From: Taeniopygia guttata
Lineage: Eukaryota; Chordata; Aves; Passeriformes; Estrildidae
Direction: 5' to 3'
Assembly (NCBI RefSeq): GCF_048771995.1
Contig: NC_133050.1
Location: 5,344,501 to 5,408,500, forward strand
DNA length: 64,000 bases
Shown here: positions 1-10,686 of the stretch, one piece after another
How the letters are laid out: each line of letters opens with the position of its first letter
Position numbering within the stretch: position 1 is the first letter of the stretch
Position numbers and translations under genes: made by a program
Notes under the pieces: generated by a model
Told to the model about the DNA's origin: nothing
What the model saw: only the letters and a program-made list of their open reading frames with translations
The model's database searches: none

Positions 1-1422
1 CCCAATGTGGTAGGTCAGAAATCATTGGCTTCTCTGCCTGTGCCTTGGTCTCTTGGTGCCTTTAAAGAAGGGACAATCAGTCAGCATTACTGCTCTCTGC
101 TGCAGAGCAAGGTGCAGTTAGAGCAGGTCCTGAGCACTGAGAGAAGCTGAGTGAAGCTGAAGTTGAGCTTCCCCCTCTGTGTGCAGATGTTACACTGGAG
201 GGGCTGAGCTGAGACTCTGGGGAGGGCGACAGCTTTGGCTGCTCCATGTAAACTCCACTTTCTGGAATTTTACCCAGCTGGGTCTTGTTCAAGAGCAAAA
301 TATTCTGAGATTGAAAGCAATGAAGAATGGTGTAGCTCCCCTTCAGAGGATGCCTGGAGAGTCACAGTACAAAGATCAGAGGGGAAGGCCAAGGCTGTGC
401 TCTGGGCTCACTCCTCCAGCAGAGGCATCACACTGTGTGGCACTGCAGGTGGTGCTGGTCACTTCTGCCAGGCTGGAAGATGATGTATAAAGTTTTTTCA
501 CTGCCTGGAATTCCCCTAAGTGCAGGAATTGGAGCTGTCAGGCTGGGAGGACTCTGCCCATGCAAATGAGCAGGAGAGATGCTGAATGTGTTCTCTGTAG
601 TGGCTGGTTGTGGCTGACAGGCTGTGGGTCAGGACACTGGCCACCCAGCCCTGAGAAGGGACAGATCCTGGCAAGGGACCAAACATGCTGATGAGCAAGA
701 GTGTTCAAGGATGCATGTGGCTGCTGGACCTCTGTGGGGCTCTAAGGACAAGGACTGCAGAGGCCACAGCTGCAAAGGCAGCTTGTGCTCTGCTCATGGA
801 GCTGTTCTGGGGCAGAAATAAAAAAAGGCTCTGTGCTCCAGAAGTCCCTCTGTGCTGTACCTGAAGCAGTTGCTGCCTCCAGTTCTACCTGGGTTGTTAG
901 TGTGGCACCAGGTGTGTTCTCAGAGGAGGGTCCTCCAGGCCAGGGGTGTGATGTTTTCATTCTCAGTTCCTCTGGTGTGCCTGTCCTGCTGTTCAGACCC
1001 TGTCATTCCCACTGCAGTGTGGTGTGGCTCCCTCTGGAAGCCGTACTTGGTACAGCTGTGGCAGGACTCGTTTCTGCAATGTGCTCCACAGGCTTAAAGC
1101 ACATCCCAGATCTCTGTCCTTGCTGGGGTCCAGCCCAGCCCTGCCTGCAGGCTCCTCTTCTGGTGTCTCTTCTTCCTTTCTTTGCCTTTGTGCATCTTTG
1201 GCAGCACTTTCACTTCTGCCCACACTTGGCTTGCTCTGTGATCTTCCTGAGCTGAAGCACAAGTTAGAGAAAGACAAACTCTTGGGGATAGCCCAGGCTG
1301 TCCTCAGAAGCACACATTATGGAGACAGCTTGTTTGATGTGCTCATCTTGGTGCTCTACTAACCTTCCCTTTCTCTCTTTTTCTCTCTTCCTCTTGTTTC
1401 CCTTATCCTGCCGCTGCTGCAG
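1..1422 (+). other. TPM3: TPM3 intron upstream of exon 9c
   Basis: No coding exon is visible here on either strand. The stretch ends in a pyrimidine-rich tract and the acceptor at 1421-1422 of a recognised TPM3 terminal exon, so it is read as intron. The striated-muscle type last exon (9a, beginning DELYAQK in mammals) was looked for and not seen. It probably lies to the left of the window, as do the shared exons 1 to 8. Confidence 0.6.
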
Positions 1423-1502
1423 AGCGCCTGTACAGCCAGCTTGAGAAAAACCGCCTGCTCTCTAATGAGCTGAAGTTAATGCTGCATGATCTGTGTGACT
1501 GA
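1423..1502 (+). CDS. TPM3: TPM3 alternative last exon, 9c type
   Basis: Tropomyosin 3 is a coiled-coil dimer that lies along actin filaments; its alternative C-termini change actin affinity and overlap with the next dimer. The exon reads (E)RLYSQLEKNRLLSNELKL and ends in LHDLCD-stop, nearly the mammalian TPM3 exon 9c. The first two bases AG complete a Glu codon begun in exon 8, the same phase as all tropomyosin exons 9. The acceptor is CTGCAG at 1417-1422. The stop is TGA at 1500-1502. A poly(A) signal follows 418 bases downstream, so this exon can end a transcript by itself. Only the 3' part of the gene is in the window. Confidence 0.93.
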
Positions 1503-1945
1503 GAAGGGGCCCACTAATCCCATTAAACAGCTTATTGCGACCACCAGTGCTGTGGACCACAGTGAAATCTGATCATTAAGACTGGCAGACTTGCGAATTT
1601 TATGCAATTGCTGCTTTTTAATGAGGCACTTGGATTTATCCTGTAATTTATTTAAGCACTTTTTTAATATATAAAGGTAACCTCTATTCTTGGTGAAGTC
1701 ACCCCCAGACTTGGCTGTGTCTTGACCAGTCTTGTTTGCTTGTCCAGGGGGTCCTGCCTGGCTCCTCCAGGAACCAGAATAGCTGCACCCCCCCAAATGA
1801 GGGGTGGGCTGAAGTTAGACTTATGTCTGCTTGAAGCTGTCTGTCAAGTGCTACAACTTAATTTACTATTAGCTGAATGACTGTAGGATTTCCTGGTGCA
1901 TGGAATGATGGCTTCTACCAATAAATGACTGACCTTGTGGTCTGT
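1503..1945 (+). other. TPM3: 3' UTR of the TPM3 exon 9c transcript, with poly(A) signal
   Basis: This non-coding stretch follows the exon 9c stop. AATAAA lies at 1920-1925 and is followed by a GT-rich stretch typical of a cleavage site, giving a 3' UTR of roughly 440 bases. From here to the next acceptor at 2894 nothing else is recognised, and that part is read as the intron between exons 9c and 9d. Confidence 0.65.
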
Positions 1946-2894
1946 GAGACACTGCACACCTGTAGTACATTCCTGTTTAGGGGAGTCCTAACTAAGAAGG
2001 TTTGGGGACAGCAGTAATTTCCCAGGCCTGACCCCAGTGCAGCTACAGAGCCCTAAAATGGGTTGGGAAAGCTCACAGACATCTTGATAGCAAGTGCCAA
2101 AATGCACAGCCTGAAGCTGTGTCCTGGGTGCCTGCAGGGAGTATTTAAATGCTGCTGTTGCTCGTGCTCGAGGAAGGCTGTTCTCTCTCTGTGCAGTTTC
2201 TGGCCCTGGGGAGGTTGGGAGTGGCTTTGGGAATCTGCCTGTACCTAAAGGACATTTTTCCACAGCCTGTCTGCCCAGTGTCCCAGCGTGTGGATGTCTC
2301 CAGTGATATGGGTGGGCTCACCTTTGGAGTGAAGCCTACTTAGAGCACTAGCTGCTGATCTGCTCTCCTCCTGGCTTAAGGAACATGTGAGAATTGACTG
2401 CACAGCTGCCTGTAGTGTTGGGCAGGTGCAGCTCCCTCACGCCTCACTCTGCCTGTCCCTGCCCCAGCTCCTGCTCCCTGCTGCTGGGCTTGGCATCCCT
2501 GCCCTGTGCTGAGGGGAAGGGGGGCACAACCAGCTGTAGTTCCAGGGGTGTGTTGCTCTTGGGTGCCTTGCTGGGCCACGTGTGTCAGCTGTGGAGGTGT
2601 GGAAGCCCTGGGAAGAGCTGGCTGCAGCCAGAGACGCCTGCATGTGAAACACTGACCAGAGCTCTGGCTCAAGGTGCACCGTGGCCATACTGAGTGGGAG
2701 CAGCAGCAGTGGGAGAGGCGAGGGCTGCACACGAGCCAGGTAACCTCAGAGCTTCCAGCTGCACCCAGCCAGGCACTCCGGCCCAAGGATCGCTGCAGCT
2801 GCGTGTGGGGAAGGGGCTGGCACACGCTTTCTTTGGCAAAGGACTCTCTGCTGTTTGATGCTGATTTGTAACTCTCGACTCTTGTTCCTGCCAG

Positions 2895-2977
2895 ATAAAC
2901 TGAAATCCACCAAAGAGGAGCATCTCTGCACGCAAAGAATGCTGGACCAGACCCTGCTAGACCTGAATGAGATGTAA
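2895..2977 (+). CDS. TPM3: TPM3 alternative last exon, 9d type
   Basis: This is the C-terminal exon used by cytoskeletal TPM3 isoforms. It reads (D)KLKSTKEEHLCTQRMLDQ and ends LLDLNEM-stop, almost identical to mammalian TPM3 exon 9d (one difference, Cys to Ser near the start, from memory). The acceptor CCAG ends at 2894. The first two bases complete an Asp codon from exon 8, so exons 9c and 9d are interchangeable in phase. The stop is TAA at 2975-2977. The order 9c then 9d matches the mammalian gene. Confidence 0.94.
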
Positions 2978-4055
2978 TGGATCCCTGCCACTGCCTCTGC
3001 CACGCCATGCCAGCCCAGCTGCTGCTGCCCTCTAACCCTGGGGCCAGAGTTTACTTTCTGTTGCCAACTTGACCAAACACAAATCTCCTTTGTTCCAGGG
3101 TTAAAGGCCACCAGGTTGGGCAGAGCTTCAAACAGCATCATTAAGGGAAGTAAACAATGCAATAATGTTTGGAGAGCATGTTTGAGATGTACACATTTTG
3201 TAACTACCTTTTTTTGTAGCAACCATTATAAACATTCCAAATAACGTGTGAGGCTGGTGAGCTACACTTCAGAGCTCTTGGCTTTAAAATTTGGTATTAA
3301 CCTTCTGTTAATCGGCTCTGGGCCACCCTGCTTTGGCAGGGCAGGAAACGGATATGATGGTTCTGGCCGTGAGTCAGAGTAGCCAGGCTAGGCTGACAGC
3401 CTGTCGAGAAAACTTCCTTTTCCAGGAGCTGTTTGCCAAAAGCACAGTTCAGTTTTTCAGCTTTAAGGTAGCTCTGTATTGGGAAGGAACAACTTGGGTG
3501 AAAGGTGTCTTTTTTTGGGGGGTTGTTTTTGTTTTTCTTAAGCCAAGCCAGTCATCTGAGCAATTGAACCGATTGAACCTTCACAGGGATTGTGTCCCTT
3601 CCCCTCCACACCTGAAGGGCTCAGAGAAGCCAGTGTCCCTGTAACCCATCGCTACCCTGGAGCTGACTTTGCCTTCACTAAGTGCTGATGCACCGAGCTT
3701 CACTGCTCATCACTGGGTTACACTTAACAACTTAAGTCCAACAGCCTTGTGTCCTTGGAGAAGTGTTTTTGCCTACCTGGAGGGAGGGAGCCAAGCCTTC
3801 CCTCCTGCCCAGGACTGCTCTAATTGTCTTAATTGAGTACAAGCCATGTCGCTGTGCATTGCTGATGTGTCGTGGTTGTGAGGTGTGAGTGTGGCAGCGT
3901 CACGCTCGCAGTGTGTAGCTTGTGGTTTGAGCATGCTGCCTGGTTGTAGCAGTTTTTGGGGCCAATCTGGAGACAAAAACCATATCCAGTGTTTTGATAC
4001 TAAATTGAAAAATTGTGTTACTGTCTTTTGAAATAAAAACTGATCCCTCCACATG
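2978..4055 (+). other. TPM3: 3' UTR of the TPM3 exon 9d transcript, with poly(A) signal
   Basis: About 1.05 kb of non-coding sequence follows the exon 9d stop. The only canonical poly(A) signal is AATAAA at 4032-4037. No other coding exon is visible before 4260. The end of the transcript is inferred from that signal. Confidence 0.6.
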
Positions 4056-4259
4056 GCTGCTGGCTGCAGAGCTTTACTGTGCAGGCTTGTGGGGGATGCG
4101 GGTGGGGATGAAGAGTGGGGTGGTTCCAGGCAAAGGGTAAATAGCACTTCCCAGGACTGTGGTGATGAGTTCCTCAGTCACTTTGGAGACACCACTGAGT
4201 TGGGTGGAAGTGTTAATCTGCTGGAGAGCTCTGCAGGGCGTTCTGCCTGGATGCTGTAG

Positions 4260-4821
4260 TGTGGCAGTCAGCAAGGCCGAGTGTCAGGTACTGTCTTTGG
4301 GTCACCATAACCTGCTGCAGTGCTCCAGGCTTAGGGAAAAGTGGCTGCACAGCTGGAAAACAACCTGGGAGTGCTGGTTGACAGCAGCTGCACATAAGCT
4401 GGTGTGTGCCCAGCTGGGCAAGAGGCCAAGGGCACCTGGCTGGTACCAGCCGTGGTGTGGCAGTGGGACCAGGCAGTGCCCGTGTCCTGTGCTGGGCACT
4501 GCTGAGCAACCACAAACCCTGGGGCCAGTTTTGGGCCCCTCACGACAAGAAAGACCTTGAGGGGCTGGAGTGCATCCAGAGAAAAGAACGGAGCTGGGGA
4601 AGGGGCTGGAGGGGGCTCAGCCTGGAGAACAGGAGGCTCAGGGAGGACCTTCTGACTTTCTACAACTCCCTGACAGGAGGGTGCAGCCAGCAGGGGTAGG
4701 CTCTGCTCCCAGAGAGCAAGGGACAGGCCAAGAGGAGCAAGGTTGTGCCAGGGGAGGTTTATATTGGATATTAGAGAAAATTTCTTCACAGGAAGGGCTC
4801 CAGCCCTGTCACAGGCTGCCC
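4260..4821 (+). mobile_element. CR1 LINE fragment, sense orientation
   Basis: This is the 3' part of a CR1 non-LTR retrotransposon. The first half still translates to the end of the reverse transcriptase tail (TTWECWLTAA, CPVLGTAEQ, GLECIQRKE). The second half is the CR1 3' UTR, with its GGTTTATATTGGATATTAG and CAGGCTGCCC blocks. It stops abruptly where antisense CR1 sequence begins. Confidence 0.85.
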
Positions 4822-4932
4822 CATCCAACCTGGCCTTGAACACTTCCAGGGATGGGGTAGTCACAGCTGCTCTGGGAAATCAGTGCCAGGGTCCCACTAC
4901 TCTCACAAGGAAAAATTTCTTCCCAATATCTC
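4822..4932 (-). mobile_element. CR1 LINE 3' fragment, antisense, left part
   Basis: The sequence switches from sense to antisense CR1: CCAACCTGGCCTTGAACACT and then the block ending CTTCCCAATATC. The same element continues at 6006 after an LTR insertion. The antisense piece overlaps the 3' UTR region of the sense piece, so these are either two separate insertions or one rearranged copy. Confidence 0.8.
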
Positions 4933-6005
4933 TGTGTTGGTTTTGCATAGCCTGGTTTTTGGTAGCAGGGGGGCTACAGATGTGGCTCCTGTGAGAAGCT
5001 GCTGGAAGCTTCCACCATGTCCAGCAGAGTCAATCCCTGGTGGCTCTGAAGATGGACATGCTGCTGGCCAAAACTGGGCCAATGAGAGGCTGGTAATGCC
5101 TTTGAGATGACATATTTAAGAAATAAATCAAAACAAAGTCACACAGTTTTCTTCTAGTCCGAGAAGAGAGGTTGAGAACATGCGAGGGAAACAAGATGGT
5201 GACACCAAGGTCAGTGGAGAAGGAGGGGCAGGAGGTGCTCCAGATGCTGGAGCTGAGATTCCTCTGCAGGTTCTGGTGATCACCATGGTGAAGCAGCTGT
5301 GCCCCTGCAGCCTGTGGGGATCCATGGGGATGCAGAGATCCACAGGGCATGCAGAGATCCACCCACAGCCCATGGGGATCCATGGGGATGCAGAGATCCA
5401 CAGGGGATGCAGAGATCCACCCACGGCCCATAGAGATCCACAGGGGGTGCAGAGATCCACCCACAGTCCATGGGGATCCACAGGGGATGCAGAGATCCCC
5501 CCACGGCCCATGGGGATCCATGGGGATGCAGAGATCCCCCCACAGCCCATGGGGATCCATGGGGATGCAGAGATCCACAGGGGATGCAGAGATCCCCCCA
5601 CGGCCCATGGAGATCCACAGGGGATGAAGAGATCCACCCACAGCCCGTGGAGATCCACAGGGGATGCAGAGATCCCCCCACAGCCCATGGGGATCCATGG
5701 GGATGCAGATCCACCCCCATGCCCTGTTTTCCTGCACTGCCAATGGGAAGAGGGAGAGGCTGAGGGAGAAGAAGGTGTTTTAAGGGCTTATTTTACCTCT
5801 CATTATCCTCCTCTAATTCCGTCAGTAATAAATTCACTTTGCACCCTAAAGCTGAGCCTGTTTTTACCCTTGAAGTGTTTCCCCCAGTCCTTATCTCAAT
5901 TCATGAAACCCTATGTTGATGTTTTTTCTCTCCTCTACCCAGCTGTGGCAGGGGAGGGTGAACTCTCCTGGGTGCCTGGTGTTGGGCCAGTGTCAAACCA
6001 CGACA
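4933..6005 (+). mobile_element. Solo LTR of a songbird endogenous retrovirus
   Basis: The element begins TGTGTTGG and ends ACCACGACA, giving the TG...CA ends of an LTR. AATAAA lies at 5122-5127, just after a TATTTAAG box. It is inserted in an antisense CR1, whose two halves abut it exactly. The 5 bases before it (ATCTC, 4928-4932) and after it (ATCCC, 6006-6010) form a near-perfect target-site duplication, a length usual for ERVL-type or ERVK-type integration. No internal retroviral genes are present. It is longer than usual because of an internal minisatellite. It is a fossil of moderate age, younger than the CR1 it interrupts. Confidence 0.75.
5316..5714 (+). repeat. Minisatellite inside the LTR, unit about 39-40 bp
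   Basis: About ten imperfect copies of a G-rich unit are built from GGGGATCCATGGGGATGCAG and CCCACAGCCCATGG blocks. Lengths of 39 and 40 bases were counted by eye for complete units; some units are shortened. It lies entirely within the LTR at 4933-6005. The units lack stop codons in several frames, so long spurious reading frames cover it on both strands. Confidence 0.85.
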
Positions 6006-6140
6006 ATCCCATCCAGCCCTGCCCTCTGGCAGTGCAAAGCCATTCCCCCTCATTCTGGCACTCCAGGCACTTGTCCAAGCTCCTCTCCAGCTTTGTTGGA
6101 ACCCCTTAAGGCACTGGAAAGCTGCATTTTCCTAAACTAG
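6006..6140 (-). mobile_element. CR1 LINE 3' fragment, antisense, right part
   Basis: This is the continuation of the antisense CR1 at 4822-4932: CATCCAGCCCTGCCCTCTGG, then the CCAGGCACTTGTCCAAGCTC block. Joined across the LTR, the two parts read as one uninterrupted CR1 3' tail. Confidence 0.8.
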
Positions 6141-6247
6141 GGAAGGTTTGGAGAGCAGAAGGGACCATCTTGATAAAAAACCCAAATCTTGAGCTCAGGG
6201 TCTGCCCGTGGGGGAATGGGCATGGCTGTGAGGCCCGAAGCTCTCAC

Positions 6248-6428
6248 CTGGTTTAGTGGCCTGGCAGTCTGAGGCTGCTGCTGCTCTGACAGGAGTGGGG
6301 CTGAGGGGCTTTGTCCTGCCTGTGCTGGCAGGGGACACAGGGATGTAACTCAGGGCAGCAGGGCTGTTTGCTGAGCTCCTGCTGCTGGCTGGTGTCACCA
6401 CCAAAACCTGGAGTCGAGGGACCATCAG
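6248..6428 (-). CDS. Exon-like segment, unrecognised minus-strand gene
   Basis: On the minus strand an acceptor (CCCTCAG) is followed by 181 bases that stay open and end in a good donor (CCAG/GTGAGAG). One frame reads LMVPRLQVLVVTPASSRS and later STGRTKPLSPTPVRAAAA, rich in Ser, Pro and Ala. I do not recognise it. It is the most downstream of at least six such segments spaced over about 4.5 kb, so a spliced gene reading away from TMEM79 is likely. It could equally be part of a decaying gene. Confidence 0.45.
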
Positions 6429-6479
6429 CTGAGGGACTGTCAGAATTTAAAAAAAAGTTCTTTTACAGAATTAGACCTT

Positions 6480-6683
6480 GCCCATAAACACGATGACTTT
6501 GAACATTGCTGGCCTGTATTATGGTGCCTCCAGGGTCTTGTGTTCCTCCAGCAGCTGGGTGCTGAGGATGGGCACTGTGCAAGCTGGTCCTGGACAGCAA
6601 ACTCCTCTCTTTGCTCATCAGAGTCCCCTTCAGCACAGAGCTCCACCTGGATCTGATCTCCCAGTGTGTCTCCATCCTCTTTC
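6480..6683 (-). CDS. Exon-like segment, unrecognised minus-strand gene
   Basis: A weak acceptor (ATAGCTAG) is followed by an open frame that begins (.)KEDGDTLGDQIQVELCAEG and continues DSDEQREEFAVQDQLAQ, an acidic stretch with coding-like composition. No clear donor was found, so the lower end is only approximate. It lies between the segments at 6248-6428 and 6961-7108, in the same orientation. Function unknown. Confidence 0.35.
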
Positions 6684-6960
6684 CTAGCTATGACCAATCT
6701 GATTTATAGTAAAAGAGACTGTAAAGGCAAACAGGATATTTTGGAGCCTGATTCCAAATTCCTCCAAACGCTTCAACTGCCCTGAGTAGTTACTTGGGTG
6801 CTCTGAGGATATCTGTAATTCTCTTTTGATAAAATGAAAATAAAGAGAGAATTCTTGCACACCAACAAGGATGTTCACATGTTACCCCATTTGCTCTTCC
6901 TAATTGCACTGTGTTGTAGAAGCTGGATTTTTAGGCAAAGTAAGTAAATTATAAGCAGAA

Positions 6961-7108
6961 TTATAAATCCCTTATGTTTCCTTTTTCTTCGGGAATATAC
7001 TCTTTCTTTGTAACAGCATCCCTCCCATTGGCAGTGGACAGCTCACTGTTCAGGAAGAAGCAGCTTGCAAAACTGAAGTTGGCATTTCTCCCCTTGATGG
7101 GCTTCTCT
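6961..7108 (-). CDS. Exon-like segment, unrecognised minus-strand gene
   Basis: After an acceptor (GATTTAG) the minus strand reads (.)EKPIKGRNANFSFASC, then FFLNSELSTANGRDAVTKKE, and continues open to a TAA at 6961-6963. A possible donor GTATAT at 6995-7000 would end the exon at 7001. The composition looks coding, and the frame has no start codon, as expected for an internal exon. The family is not recognised. Confidence 0.4.
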
Positions 7109-7122
7109 CTAAATCACAGTAG

Positions 7123-8180
7123 TTAATTCAACTGCAGACTATCAGCAGTGGGCCCCAGATCTGGGAAAGCCTCTGTCATGGTGAGACTTCCCTGCTGCTT
7201 GCTGTTCTTTTCACCAGGGAGTGTTTAGATTCAGGAATTACTTGTCAAATTATTTGGCTACTTAGAGGATGAAGAATGAGAACACTTCTGCTTCAGTCCC
7301 TGCTTCCTGCCCTGAAAAGTTTCACAGTGACCATTGCTGCCACTGCCCTGAGCCTGTTTCTCACTGAAATCTGGGCTCTGGCAACAGGAAGATGTGTGTG
7401 TTACGGAAATCAGCATTGCTGCCACTCTCATTGCTCTGGGACAAAGCCTAATGCAACTTTCACCTTTCCACACCAATTTAACCCTATAAATCCCCAGATT
7501 AATAATTTTTAAAAATTGAGTTGCATTTCTTAATGAAAACCATGTTACTGATCTGTTGTTGATGGCTCTTGGGAACAAACCTTGTGTTTTATTTCATGTT
7601 TCACCATCTGCACAGGAGACAGGAGGACGCTGAAGGTGAAGCTGTATGCGGTGGCTTTGTAAGTTTATGACACCAAAGTGTATTTATCTGACGGGAATAT
7701 GTGTTTACTTAACAACGAGCAGCTGCCAAATGGAGTGCTGTGGGTAATTGTGCTACAGATTTTAGCACTAATAAGGAAATAAGAGAGTAGGAAGGAACTT
7801 AACCCTCGGTGTGATGTTATCTCAGTCTCTCCCTCACATACAATTCTATTCCCATATATTCACCAAAAATCCTCTGTGTGACAAACCACGACAGAAATGA
7901 AAACTTCTGGGAGTATTTTTGGAAAGTGCACTGGGTTTTCCTTGGAAGGAAATACACTGTCCACTGATTCTGCTAATTCACAGAACCTGAGAATAACTCA
8001 ACACTGTAAAACAGAATTGCTTTCTGTTCTGCAGGTAATAGGCAAAGGTGGTAGGAATTTTCTTCAGTTTTTTTCTCTAGTCCCTCAGGTCATATAATAA
8101 CAGTCTTGTTCACATCAGTGTGAAACAAACTGCTCTGTGCTTCAGGTTATGCCATATTCCATAGAGTACAAACACTCAGA
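7123..8180. other. No gene recognised
   Basis: This is AT-moderate intergenic or intronic sequence. A short plus-strand stretch at about 7616-7660 has an acceptor-like and a donor-like end, but two frames are equally plausible and it was not called. Confidence 0.4.
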
Positions 8181-8189
8181 GACTGCTTG

Positions 8190-8745
8190 GGGCTTAAAGA
8201 TCAACCCATTCCACCCCTTTGCCATGGGCAGGGACACCTTCCAATAGAGCAGGTTGTTTCAAGTCCCTGAACACTTCAAGGGTGGGGTAGTCACAGTTCT
8301 CTGGGCAACCTGTACCAGGGCCTCACCAGCCTCACAGGGAAAAACTTCTTCCCAATATCCCATCTGACCCTGCCCTCTGGCCTTGGGAAGCCATTCCCCC
8401 TTGTCCTGGCACTCTAGGCACTAATCCAAAGTCCCTCTCCAGCTTTTTTGGAGCCCCTTTAGGCCCTGGAAGGGGCTCTAAGGTCTCCCCAGAGCCCCCT
8501 CTTCTCCAGGGGAGCACCCCCAGCTCTCCCAGCCTGGCTCCAGGGCAGAGGGGCTCCAGCCCTCAGAACATCTCCGTGGCCTCTGGACTCTCTCCAGCAG
8601 CTCCTCGTCCTCCCTGTGCTGAGGCCCCAGAGCTGGAGGCAGCTCTGCAGGGGAGGGTCTCACCTGGGGCAGAATCCCCCCCTTTACCTGCTGCCCTGCT
8701 GGGGGATCAGCCCAGCACAGTGCTGGCTTTCTCCATAAGCTTTCC
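8190..8745 (-). mobile_element. CR1 LINE 3' fragment, antisense
   Basis: A clear antisense CR1 tail: CCATGGGCAGGGACACCTTC, then CTTCCCAATATCCCATCTGA, the GGAGCCCCTTTAGG block, and GGCCCCAGAGCTGGAGGCAG. Its 3' end is on the left. It lies between exon-like segments of the unrecognised minus-strand gene, so it would be intronic to it. Confidence 0.88.
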
Positions 8746-8933
8746 ATGGACAATTCCCTCTGCAGCTCCTGCAGCTGTGAGCTGACTCCGAGAGGTCTCA
8801 GAAATGTGAGAAATCAGACACTTGGATAGAAGGGGCAAGGAAAATGTCCTTCCAGCAGCAACTCAAGCTTTGCTCTGACACTGGAGCAGTGGCAGCTCCC
8901 ACACAAGCCATGTGCAGCACGGCCTCTCCTTAC

Positions 8934-9115
8934 CTGACCAGGTGCAGGTTCCTGCTGCTCTTGCTCTGTGCCAGGCAGTGCTCCGGCAAATGATTTTCTG
9001 ACCAAGTTTTCAAGTGAAGGTGTCCTGGGACCACTCCCCAACAGTGAATTAGTTGTAGTTTCTGAAGCTGATGAAGCTGCTGAGCAAGCTGTTCTGTGCC
9101 AACAGGCCTCAGCAC
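8934..9115 (-). CDS. Exon-like segment, unrecognised minus-strand gene
   Basis: The segment is flanked by a strong acceptor (ATTGTCAG) and a strong donor (GTCAG/GTAAGG). Two frames are open. The frame in phase with the segments upstream begins VLRPVGTEQLAQQLHQLQ. The other is more protein-like in its second half (TTTNSLLGSGPRTPSLENLV, RKSFAGALPGTEQEQQ) and is in phase with the segment at 6248-6428. A frameshift inside the segment would reconcile them, which hints that the gene is a pseudogene. No family recognised. Confidence 0.42.
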
Positions 9116-9553
9116 CTGACAATGTAAATTAAATGTGTTCAGGAATTACGAATGTAGTCAGACTCTTGTCTCTAATTTTGTACAAAGCAAGACATTATGG
9201 AGGCAATGCAGCGTGACAGAGAGACAGTTTGATTACCAAAAAGAGAAACAGAGGTTTGATATATGGCTTTTTAAGCTTGCTTATTTAAGTCCTAAGCAAT
9301 TGATAGAAATCTCTGCTGTATTTCAGGCCTGTTTAGGCTCATATCAAGTGTCTAATTCTGGTGAGGCTGTCCATGCTTCAGCAGGGGTAGAGTTAATTTT
9401 GTCTAGTTCTGTTGCCTGTCATTGGCTAACAGTTCAAAGCATGAGCTTTCTCCCTTTGATGGTAAAGATTGCTCCCTTTTCCCCTAGCTTTAGCATGGGT
9501 CTGCAGTTCAGCCCCCTGTGCCAGGCACCTGAGAACAGGACATAATGATTTAC

Positions 9554-9656
9554 CTTCCCATCTCTTCCCAGCTCTGTCACTTGGTGTCCCTGCATTTCCA
9601 CACCATTCCTTGGAAGCCTTGTGTCGATATACACTTCAGGTGCATCAATAAAACTT
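9554..9656 (-). CDS. Exon-like segment, unrecognised minus-strand gene
   Basis: The minus strand reads FIDAPEVYIDTRLPRNGVEM, then GHQVTELGRDGK, and ends at a donor (GGGAAG/GTAAAT) in phase 0, matching the upstream frame of the segment at 8934-9115. Its upstream edge abuts LTR-derived sequence, so no host acceptor is visible there. Function unknown. Confidence 0.4.
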
Positions 9657-9919
9657 CTCTTAACATACACATAATATTAATCTCTTAATTGTGAAACTCA
9701 ACCATAGCATTACCTATCTATAACACTGATGTTGTTGTTTGTTTGCCTTGTTATTCACATATATACTAGTGAAGAACTGTTATTCCTCTTTCCATATCTT
9801 TGCCTGAAAGCCCTTTGATTTCAAAGTTATAATAATGTGGAGGGAAGGGAGTCATATTCTGCATTCCAAGGCAGGTTCCTGCCTTCCTCATCAGACACCT
9901 GTCTTTCAAATCAAGACAA
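9657..9919 (-). mobile_element. LTR-derived remnants, minus strand
   Basis: Two adjoining retroviral fossils. At 9730-9919 (minus) a TGTCTTGATTTGAAAG element closely matches one at 17196-17393. At 9657-9725 (minus) there is a TGTTATAGATAGG piece that matches the start of the LTR family seen at 10935-11360 and 11640-12020. Both look like songbird ERV material, broken and partial. Family assignment is from memory and uncertain. Confidence 0.55.
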
Positions 9920-10334
9920 TCATTTAGAACAAATTTTCATTGAAGTTTCCACTTTTACCCACTATTATCTTAACTTAGCTGTCAATATGAAAATTCTTTT
10001 GTATTTCCTCACCCTAATATTTTATTTAAAACATTAATTAGTTGACAAATTTCTTCAGAATTGCTTTACTTTGAAAAATCTTCTAAATAAACTCTTTACT
10101 TTGAAAAATAGCAGCTGTTTCAAATCAGCAATTCGTTAAAATAACCCCACCTCATTGGTTAATTACAGGGGACTTTGCTTAAAAAACATACCCAACAACA
10201 ACAAAAAACCAAACAAAAAGTCCCGATACCTTCACAGCCAATTTTGTGAAGCAGATGCTTTAGGAAAGGACATGCATTGCTGGCTGCATAGTACTGGCAG
10301 GATTTCTTTTTAATGTTTCTTTAAATAATATCAT

Positions 10335-10600
10335 GTTGTCACTGGACTGCCTTGGTAACCAGGACATTTTGGAGGGGAGGGCAGGCTTGTTACTGTGCCA
10401 ACATCTGACCTCCAATCAAGACCTAAGAAAGTGATCTCCACCAATGCAGCACAAAGAAGGAGTTGACTGACAGATTTTCAGAGGCTCCAGGGTTATAAAC
10501 AGCTCCCAGCACTGTAATTTTTCATTATTCAGTCTTTTGTCGTGTTTTGTAAAGGTTTAATAAACCTTTGAAATTTTAAAAGTGAGCGTTGTTTCTCCCA
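10335..10600 (+). mobile_element. LTR fossil, family X, copy 1 (partial)
   Basis: It shares CTGACCTCCAATCAAGA, a TTATAAACAGC box and the GGTTTAATAAACCTTT poly(A) block with the copies at 10935-11360 (plus) and 11640-12020 (minus). This is a recurrent LTR family in the window, with no internal genes attached. Confidence 0.6.
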
Positions 10601-10686
10601 TGGGAATGAGCCTAATGCAAAAAACCCCAGAGGCACCTGGTTAAGTGGCATGGGATGCGGTAGGTTGTGTGCAGTACAAGCCTTAC

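Noticed and set aside
5128-6109. Frames of 146-309 codons on both strands
   Set aside because: They follow the 39-40 bp minisatellite inside the LTR.
7606-7665. Plus-strand exon between GCACAG and GTAAGT
   Set aside because: Two frames are equally plausible, it is very short, and no plus-strand gene is evident nearby.
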